A stretch of 64,000 nucleotides of DNA from Sorex araneus (taxonomy: Eukaryota > Chordata > Mammalia > Eulipotyphla > Soricidae). This document shows positions 56,376 through 64,000 of the stretch, one piece after another. The notes under the pieces were generated by a model that did not search any database, was not told where the DNA came from, and was given only the letters and a program-made list of their open reading frames with translations. Location of the stretch: assembly GCF_027595985.1 (NCBI RefSeq), contig NC_073306.1, positions 193,767,000 to 193,830,999 on the forward strand. Reading direction: 5' to 3'. Position 1 is the stretch's first letter. Each line of letters starts with the position of its first letter. A program made the translations under genes and the position numbers.

Positions 56376-58454
56376 GTGTGTCACTAAGGTGGTTTATCCC
56401 CACATTTGATAAGAAGATACTAGCTCCCTGCCTCAGAAGTAATCTTGATCTTAAAATAGTAACATCTGGCAACCTTAAGTTTCAACAACTTGGTCATAGT
56501 TTTGCCGGCTTGTATCAACAAAAGCGCTTTCTTGACCCGTTTTTAACAAGCAGGAAACTGGCTGGTCAGACAGAGAAACGGGGAGCAATGTTCCCAATCG
56601 GCCGACAGGGCTCAATTTGCCCTGGGGACTGCTCTTTCCTTTCTCTGTCTATCAGTTTTTCTCCCTGCCGTTTTTGAAGGGTCAGATCGATCGATCAAAT
56701 GTATACATGTGCACATGTAGTGGTGTTTTTGTTAGTAAGTTCATTGTCTGTCTGTCTGTCTGTCTGTCTCTATGTGGAACACTTGAACTTGAGTGTTGGA
56801 GTCAGAGTGAAAATCAGCAGTAAAAATTAGACCAGGGAAAGCAGGATCACTACCAGAGATCAAAGTGGTATGTAGTCAAGCAGTTTAAAGTGTTGAGGTG
56901 GTTTTTGGAACTTGTTAGACCAGGTTTAAACAAAGATTTCTTATCAGAATGTTGAGCCTACAGAGAATGCAAAATTCTCAATCTAGATTTCTTATTGGAA
57001 GAACATTAATGTTTATTAACAGTTGTGACTCTTCTGAAATTCGTAGTCTGTACTATCTAGGAAGAGCTGAGGAAGTAGCTCCTAAAACTAGCCTAAAACT
57101 AAAATGAAATAACAATTCAGAGGATGCAAGGCTTTATCTTACAAGCCTCAGCTAATTTTAATGAAGAATTTAGCTGTTTTTAAAGCAACAGAGGTATAGA
57201 AACCACCAAAATAGACAAAGTTTTCTTATGTTTCCATAAACATTGATGGTCTGAGTGTTTTTTTTTTTCTGTGCTAAAATCAAAGGTTGGTTTAAAAAAA
57301 AAATAAAGGGGGGTGGGGTGGAGGCTCTCTCTCTGTATTTGAAAGCATGTCTGTATGGTGGACTTGTTTAAAGTTAGAAAGCTCATGATTTGAACTAAGG
57401 TACGAGAACTATTGAACTTAAGTCAAAGAAGGTTTTACTGTGTTTCACAAAAATTGATGGTCCAGAGGTCTTATGCTAGAATACCAATGTATATATTTGT
57501 ATCTGCACTGGATTAGAATTATTTGACCTAGAGAATCTTGTGAGTTGAAATAACTGATATATGAAAACAGGCTCAAAGAGTAATGCTTAGGTTTAAAATA
57601 TTATTTTCTAGAGTTGCAATATTGGTTGAAAAACTTATCGTACCTGTGTTTTATTAGATCTCTGAGATTTCCGGTAACAAAACTTTTTAGAGCTACTTAG
57701 CTCAGGGTAATGAAGGGTTAATCTTAGATGTCAGTTTGAGAGATTTTTTTTTTTTTAAGATTTTCCCTGGGTCTACCCATCCCCCTGCTTTTCCAGCTCA
57801 GCAGGCTCTGCCTCAGTCGGACTGGATATGCAGACCCTCCCTCAACAATGAATTCTAATTACAGGTTTGCCCAGCAAATAAGACTTGCTAATCGGGTTCC
57901 TTAACTCTTCCAGGTGTCTGGTTCTTGCAACTTTGTGAATGAGAAAGGGTCTGGGAAAACAATTGATTCTTATGTTTGCATTAAAATCTGACAAACACAC
58001 AAAAAAGAAATAGTGTGAAACCCCTTGTAGGAGGAAAAGTCTATGCTCATATTTTAACAGATAACACCTACTAATGTACTCTGGGTCCTGCTATGGCTTG
58101 GCTTCATCTGGAGTAAACTTCATTTTCCTGATAAAGACCCCAAACCACCTCAAACAGACCTCAGCTGGAAGTCACAAGGAAATCTGAGGAAGAAAGGACA
58201 GGCCGAATTGGCCTGAGGACTTAGTCTGGGTTTTACGGTACCAACCTTATCCTGAACCTAGAGAACTTTGTATGCAAGTGTGAGATCCTTAATGTTTTAT
58301 GGTAATCTATGAGTGTTTTAATCTTTATATTTGTGTTTTCCTAGAAATCAGAATTCTAGGATGTCTCCTGGTTAATTTCTAATGTGAACTGAACCTTTGC
58401 CCAATGAATATGTTTTAAGAACTTTAGGTGTGAGCATCTTTAAAGTTTTTTTTT
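56376..58454 (+). other. ERV interior, non-coding
   Basis: AT-rich sequence without retroviral reading frames, including a (TCTG)n run at 56747-56770. Probably a degraded internal or untranslated part of the class I-derived segment. Confidence 0.45.
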
Positions 58455-58969
58455 GAATATCTATAGAATTGACCTAATGCTTTTGAAATAGCACTGCAAG
58501 TAATTTTGTCATGTTAAATGAGATGATTGGTAACTAGTGTCCAAATTTGGGAGATTAGGTTGTACTAAGTTCAGTAAAATGAATATCTATAGAACTAACC
58601 TAATGCTTTTTTTTTTTTTATTAATAGTTTATTTTTAATTAGTGAGTCAACGTGAGGGTACAGTTACAGATTTATACATTTTTGTGCTCATGTTTCTCCC
58701 TTACAAAGTTTGATAACCCATCCCTTCACCAGTGCCCATTCTCCACCACCAGTAAACCCAACATCCCACCCCCCCTTCCCAGTCCCGTCTCCCCCCACCC
58801 CATCCTGCCACTATGGCAGGGAATTCCCTTTTGTTCTCTCTCTCTGGTTAGGTGTTGTTAACCTAATGCTTTTGAAATGGTACTGCAGAGTAGTTTTGTC
58901 ATGTTAAATGAAATGATTGGTAACTATTGTCTAAATTGGGAGATTATGTTGTACTAAGTTCAGTAAAAT
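58455..58969 (+). repeat. 126-bp tandem duplication inside the ERV
   Basis: Unit 1 is 58455-58580 and unit 2 is 58581-58969, both starting GAATATCTATAGAA. Unit 2 is interrupted by the L1 at 58611-58858 plus its 15-bp duplicate; removing these leaves exactly 126 bp. Confidence 0.92.
58611..58858 (-). mobile_element. L1 3' end inserted in the ERV
   Basis: Perfect 15-bp duplications TAACCTAATGCTTTT (58596-58610 and 58859-58873). Only 3' UTR is present, 5'-truncated, with a T run as the complement of the tail. Confidence 0.95.
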
Positions 58970-60319
58970 AAAAGTTTAAACTTATGGGATGACTATAAGG
59001 AATATAGATGTATGTCTTAAGTCAGAAAGATAATGGATGCAGATATCATCAGTTGAAAAAAGGCAAGGAATCCTGTTAAAGTGAAGTTGATTTTGAAATG
59101 AGTTGAAGGAAAGTTACAGGACAGAATGAATATAGAGGAATGTGTAGAAGGTTTGAAGTTGTGTTTGAAGGAAAGAAATTGATCACTGTTTTAAGAAACT
59201 CTTTAAATCTCATGCGGAATTGTTCTAGTACTCCCAGTACAGTGCTTTTATTAATGGGAAGTCAAGGTTCTCAACATAGGATTGAATGGGTTAAATACGA
59301 TGTTAAATTGTACACTTTTCCTCTACAGATTTTAGCTCCTTTGACTAGGACCTACAACAAATGGGTGTGTTGCATCTTACTGTGAGTAAAGTGAAATGTT
59401 TGCTTTTCTCTTCTTTTGTACCTTCAGTATGTTTTTGATGTTTCATGGCACTGTGTTGGTTTGCATAAATCCAGATAAAAGTCTTTCCTCTCTGTAATAG
59501 GGTCCACCCCTCATGCAGACAGGAAAATCAGTTATGGGACCCCAAAACCCTCTTCCAGGGAAACAGCAAGGGATTGGTCTAAATGACAGGAGCATGTATT
59601 TAACAGGTACTGTTTCAAGTACCCTACAAACCTCAGGGAGACCCTAGAGGCAGGCCGGCTCAAGGAAAGAATGGAAATCATCACTGCTATGGAGAATGAG
59701 GAATCCGGAAATCTATGTGACTGACATGGCCTGGCCTACTCTCAGCATCAAGAAAAACCCTGGAAACTAGGATCTCTCCCAGCCCTGAAGAAGGGAGGGG
59801 AGGGACTCCTTTCTGCCAGGATGCCTCTATGGCAAATGAGGCTCAAGGTCACCTCCAGTTCAACCTGAAGACCTGAAGCCATCCAGTTCATCGTGGGACA
59901 TTTATGGCCAGGCCTGGGTAACTCTGACGTGCCACATAAGATTAATGCCGTTATTGGTATGCCTCCTGTCTTTAGCCAACCCCCAGGACTTCTCAGTAAA
60001 TAATGGGGTACCCCAAATGGAGAGTTCTCCAATCTTGCTGTGTTTATGCAAAAGAACAAGTCAGATTTGTTAAGCCATCAGGCAAATTTTAAAATGAAGG
60101 TGGAGAGAAAACCATGTTTCTGTAACTTGCTTTTTAAAGAATCAGATTCAAATTCTACAGAGTGATCTAGTAAATGTATTCTAATCTTGATCTAAAAGGT
60201 ATCCCTTTTGAGTAATTCAGGTACAATGTGTTTTGCTGACTGTAAAGTAAGCAGCCTAGTCTTTGGGACTCAATGTTGAGCATGCTGTCACTAGTCTGAC
60301 CAGGGTATTGGAAGCCAGA
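58970..60319 (+). other. ERV interior, mostly non-coding
   Basis: No reading frame of length. 59500-60000 has higher GC and may be pol-derived, but nothing could be assigned. Confidence 0.35.
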
Positions 60320-60840
60320 GCTTTAGTGGGGGGAACCTCAGCTCAGAGTGCAGAATTAATTGCTTTCCCCCAACCTGTCAATTGGCTACAGTGCCAAGTG
60401 TGGACATCTAAATTGGTTCTAAGTATTCACTTTTAGTTCTATGAACACAGTCATTTGGAGAGAACTAGAATTTTAACAGCTCTTAATTCTCGTTCCATCA
60501 TGGGATTAATACGCCATCCAGATAATACTCATCTAAAATACGCTGCAAAAGAGGGACAATAGGCATTGGAACAATGTTTTCAAAAGGAAATTGATAAAGG
60601 GTTACACTAAGCTTCCAACACAAGTGAAAGCCATCTTTCATGGGAAGGAACTCAGAACTGTGCTTTCTGTTTCATTAATGAATTGTGGGCCTCCTTTCCA
60701 AACACTTGTAACTTCAAGGAACTTGCTGAGGAAAGGATTGGCAGATTGACATGCAAATGATCAAACGCTCATATTCAAGATACAAATATCTACTGGTTCC
60801 AATTGATAGCTTTAGTGGATGGATAGCTTTTCCAGTCTGA
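60320..60840 (+). pseudogene. ERV pol islands: RNase H and integrase, class I-like
   Basis: RNase H-like GGTSAQSAELIAF (about 60327-60366) and, after further decayed sequence, an integrase catalytic-core-like island WQIDMQM...YKYLLVPIDSFSGWIAFPV ending in a stop (60739-60840). Both contain the conserved acidic residue expected in their motif. Frames and stops break everything between them. Confidence 0.65.
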
Positions 60841-61284
60841 GAAGTAGCTTGGTGTTTCTATGCCACTAAAAAAATCTGGACATAAGAAGTCATTTTCTAT
60901 CAACCATGGGTGAAGCAGTTATTCCTTTTTCATTGTATTTATAATAGAAATGGGTATGGCATTACGTTGCTTTGATTTCTGTTGCTTTAACTCTTATGTT
61001 TTCTAAGACAGCAAACTATTTTGTCCTTACTAGGTCAGAAAGGACCTTCCACATCTCCAGGGTCTAATCATTTCAAAGTGCCATCCCTCAGTCTAATTGA
61101 TCTGATCTTTTCTTTCAGATAACTTCAGGATCCCAACCAGTTCATTGCCTGGGGCCCACTAAAACTAAGGTAGCATGAGGTTTCACCCCTTACATAGGCA
61201 GAGTCTGCGCCCATCTGTCAGCATGAAGCAGCTTCAGAAGATGGATCACCGACCATTTTCCCCTTAAAGATTTAAGGTGGTGAA

Positions 61285-61310
61285 ATCTCTAGGGGGGAAT
61301 ATGATGTAGG
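61285..61310 (+). promoter_or_regulatory. Internal class I-like polypurine tract
   Basis: CTCTAGGGGGGAATATGATG has the form of a gammaretroviral polypurine tract followed by an LTR start. No matching LTR end is seen, which suggests a recombination scar. Confidence 0.4.
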
Positions 61311-61403
61311 CAGGTAGATAGGAAAAGGCCCTTGGCAATGAAAATTGAGATTTAACAGAGTCTCTGGGAAGGAGGCTCTTAAGATGTGCAGATTCAAGAA
61401 AAC

Positions 61404-61550
61404 AAAAGACCCGGAATCTCTTTTGGTCCTTGGGCATTCCAACGCCTAACTCAGTTTATTAAAGATCAGGTGAATGCCTTGACCTCACGCAAGGTGGAAG
61501 TGTACTATCACCGCCTGGTGCAAGCCTACCCAGGGGAAGACTCTGTATGA
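61404..61550 (+). pseudogene. ERV env transmembrane C-terminal tail
   Basis: An open stretch reads ISFGPWAFQRLTQFIKDQVN and ends in EDSV and a stop. The FGP..F.RL..F pattern is that of the cytoplasmic tail of gamma- and type-D-like transmembrane subunits. The surface subunit and fusion part are absent. Confidence 0.6.
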
Positions 61551-61580
61551 TACTTGTACAATATTCTGTTCTGCACCTCC

Positions 61581-61638
61581 GTATAATACCGTGCCTTGTT
61601 TTTGATTGCGTATAATACCGTGCCTTGTTTTTGATTGA
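61581..61638 (+). repeat. 29-bp tandem repeat, two copies, ERV 3' UTR
   Basis: Two consecutive copies beginning GTATAATACCGTGCCTTG, differing only in the last base. Confidence 0.95.
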
Positions 61639-62107
61639 ATCTTAGCAGAGTGTAAGCTGGCGTAGGTGATGATGCTTAGTCTTTTTAGATCGTTTAGTCC
61701 CAATGGTTGCTCAGCCTAGGTGGTCTGTCCCCCCGCCGGAGGCATCGCCGCTTTAAATCAAGCTGCTCCGTGTTTTTTTTTTTTTTTTTTTTATGCTGAG
61801 TGTAGCCCCTGCACACTCGGGATCTGTGGATCCATTGCACGAGTTTGGGTGCACCGGCAATGGTCTCAGGGAAGGGTGTCAGACTAGATGGTACTGCACT
61901 GGGTCTCTCTCCTCCCTGACCCAGGGCAACGAGCCGCTTGCATAGGGCCGCCGTCGAAACTTTGCCCTGCCTGGAAAAGCGGACGGCGGGACAGGAGGAG
62001 CCTCATCAGATCCTGAAGAGGGACCCGTTGAGGCCACCTCAGTCCCTGGTATCTATACAGGCAGTGGTGTCCGTCGCCCCCTTTCTCGCAGAGACCGGCT
62101 CCTTAGT

Positions 62108-62124
62108 AAAGAGATAAGGGGGAG
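62108..62124 (+). promoter_or_regulatory. ERV 3' polypurine tract
   Basis: AAAGAGATAAGGGGGAG directly before the 3' LTR, the expected plus-strand primer. Confidence 0.9.
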
Positions 62125-62125
62125 T

Positions 62126-62432
62126 TGTAGGGAGCCAGAGCACATGGAGCAAAGTTGGCGCCGACATCCGGCTGCCCTAGGTGATAAACGACCTCCAGAG
62201 CGCGGGCCCCGGCATCGCCCCACATGGGGTGATTGGAGGACAGCCAACTGGCGAGCAACACGTCAGAAGCGAGGGGTCTTCTCTATAAGAAGGATATCGC
62301 TCTGAGGGTCGGGGCCTTCCTCCCCCCACTGGTGTACTTGTGGAGATCTCCAATAAACTTGCTGCAGAAGGACCCTCAACTGGTGTCGTCTCTCTTTGCT
62401 GGCGAAGGGAAACCTCGACAACGCGATTTACA
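62126..62432 (+). repeat. ERV 3' LTR
   Basis: 307 bp, the same length as the 5' LTR and nearly identical. Ends TTTACA just before the ATCCCG duplication. Confidence 0.95.
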
Positions 62433-64000
62433 ATCCCGCCTCTGTGGCAGAGCATTCCCTTTTGTTCTCTCTCTTCTTTTGGGTGTTGTGGTTTGCAACA
62501 GGAGTATTGGGTGGCCATCGTGTTCAATCTATAGTCTACTTTCACCATGCATCTCCTTCCCGAGCGGGTTCTCCAAACACATTTTACTTGGTGTTCCCTT
62601 CTCTCTCTGTACTGCCTCTTCCCCCTACATGTGAGGCCGGCTTCCAAGCCATGGAGCCAATATCCTGGTACTTAATTCTATAATTCTTGAATGTTAGTCT
62701 CTTTCTCCGGTATGTTATATTCCACAGATGAGAGCAATCTTTCTATGTCTGAATCTCTCTTTCTGACTCATTTCACTTAGCATGATACCTTCCAAGTTGA
62801 TCCACTTATATGCAAAGTTCATAACTTCATTTTTCTAAGAGCTTCACGAGCTTCACAGTATTCCATTGTATAGATTTATAAAAGTTTCTTTAACCAGTCA
62901 TCTGTTCTCAGGCACTTGGGTTTTTTCCAGATTCTGGCTATTGTAAACAGTGCTACAATGAACATATAAGTGCAGATGTTATTTCAACTATACTTTTCAG
63001 CTCTCTGGGGTATATTCCCAAAAGTGGCATTGATGGGTCAAGTGGGAGCTCAATATCTAATTTTTTGAGAAGCATTCATATTGTTTTCCAAAAGGGCTTA
63101 ACCAGTTGGCATTTCCAACAGCAGTGTAGGAGAGTCCCTTTCTCCCCACATCCTCTCCAGCAGCGGTTGCTTTTGTTCTTTTGGATGTGTGCCAGTCTCT
63201 GTGGAGTGAGGTGTATCACATAGTTTTTTATCTGCATCTCCCTGATGATTAGTGATGAAGAGCATTTTTTCATGTGCCCTTTGGCCATTTGTATCTCTTC
63301 CTTGGGAAAGTTTCTGTTCATTTCATCACCCCATATTCTGATGGGGTTGGATGTTTTCTTTTTGCAGATTCCAATCAGTGCCTTAAATACCCTTGATATA
63401 ACCCCTTATCTGATGGGTATTGGGTGAATATCCTTTCCCATTCTGTAGACTGTCTTTGTATTCTGGTCATTGTATCTTTTGTGGAACAGAAGCTTCTTAG
63501 TTTAATATAGTCCCATTTGTTGATCTCTGTTTCTGTTTGGTTAATCATTTGTGTGTCATTTTTAAAGATACCTTTAGCTTCTACATCATGGAGGGTTTTG
63601 CCAACTTTGTCATCAATGTAAATTATGGATTCTGGTCTGATGTTGAAGTCTTTAAGCCATTTTGATCTGACTTTTGTGCATGGTGTTAGGTCGTGGTCTA
63701 AGACCATTCTTTTGCATGTGGTTGTCCAGTTATGCTAGTACCATTTTGTAGAGGTCCTTTACTTCCTTAGTTTAGCTGATTTTGAGGTACTTGATTTTCT
63801 GGGACATGATTATTAACATGATTGCTTTTTTCATATACCTTTCCTCTGTCTCATTGTTTGCATATAGGAAAGCCATAGACTTTTGGGTACTAATTTTATA
63901 GACTGTTACTTTATTGTACAAGTCTATTGCTTCTAAGAGTTTCTTGGTAGAGAATTTAGACTTCTCAAGATATAGTATCATATCGTCTGCAATTCGTGAG
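62433..64000 (-). mobile_element. L1, remainder right of the ERV (3' UTR, ORF2)
   Basis: Continues 54515-54727: 3' UTR, ORF2 C-terminus (EMNRNF...[18 protein letters not shown] near 63250-63320), and RT-proximal sequence up to the window edge (YLEKSKFSTKKLLEAIDLYN at about 63915-63975). Stops and shifts are present. Confidence 0.93.

Larger units (their letters stand above)
54728..62432 (+). mobile_element. Full-length ERV with paired LTRs, mosaic and non-autonomous
   Basis: A 7.7-kb provirus-shaped element in intron 2 of gene B, inserted in an L1 3' UTR with 6-bp duplications ATCCCG (54722-54727 and 62433-62438). It has two 307-bp LTRs, a tRNA-Phe primer site and a 3' polypurine tract. The interior runs: betaretrovirus-like gag up to the capsid start with a stop (55221-55916); a gammaretrovirus-like matrix start (56103-56375); long non-coding sequence with a 126-bp tandem duplication and an L1 insertion; RNase H and integrase islands (60320-60840); a class I-like polypurine tract (about 61290); and the C-terminal tail of an env transmembrane subunit (61404-61550). 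No complete gag, pol or env is present, so it cannot have moved without help. Confidence 0.92.

Noticed and set aside
59748..60059. 103-codon minus-strand reading frame in the ERV
   Set aside because: It runs antisense to the element, has no recognisable domain, and lies in generally decayed sequence.
51148..64000. Search for exons 1 and 2 of UGT2B gene B
   Set aside because: No match to the exon 1 or exon 2 sequences of gene A was seen on the minus strand. The interval is repeats and duplicated intron.

Overview
This is mammalian nuclear DNA, most likely from a shrew (Sorex or a close relative). Two things point there: dozens of tRNA-headed SINEs of the SOR type, and an RTE-clade LINE resembling the shrew element I recall as RTE1_Sar. 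The species call rests on pattern recognition and was not searched.

Host genes. All host coding sequence is on the minus strand and belongs to two tandem UDP-glucuronosyltransferase genes of the UGT2B type. Gene A (downstream) has exons 1, 2 and 3 at 18655-17932, 15145-14997 and 1182-1051; its exons 4-6 lie beyond the left edge. Gene B (upstream) has exons 3, 4, 5 and 6 at 51147-51016, 48662-48575, 47248-47029 and 45613-45334; its exons 1-2 lie beyond the right edge. Exon sizes (724, 149, 132, 88, 220, 280 bp) and phases fit one another and would give a 530-residue enzyme. Positions 1-4980 and 49901-54510 are the two copies of a segmental duplication carrying exon 3 and its flanks. A decayed third exon 3 sits at 29685-29760, so the locus once held another gene.

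Everything else is retroelement. From left to right: SINEs and old L1 in intron 3 of gene A; an L1 with an open ORF1 (4985-7980, minus); an older plus-strand L1 (7985-13012) split by a younger L1 (8567-11339); a 694-bp composite element with an RTE tail (15366-16059); RTE LINE copies at 21304-22126, 26517-28568, 35440-35849 and 43560-44046; L1 fragments; a retrocopy whose 5' end is FUBP1 (33585-34652); class I endogenous retrovirus (ERV) relics at 32440-33150 and 39800-42120; and two copies of a roughly 650-bp non-autonomous element with an L1-like 3' end (30032-30666, 44548-45218). At 54728-62432 lies a complete ERV with matching 307-bp LTRs, a tRNA-Phe primer site and a 6-bp target duplication, inserted into an L1. 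Its interior is a chimera of betaretrovirus-like and gammaretrovirus-like pieces, none of them functional.

How the parts relate. The SINEs share one tRNA-like head but have two tails. One ends in poly(A) after an L1-type junction. The other ends in a sequence shared with the 3' end of the RTE LINE, so the two SINE classes are probably moved by different LINEs. The expansion of gene A intron 2 (13.8 kb) and of the gap between the two genes (26.7 kb) is largely made of these insertions.
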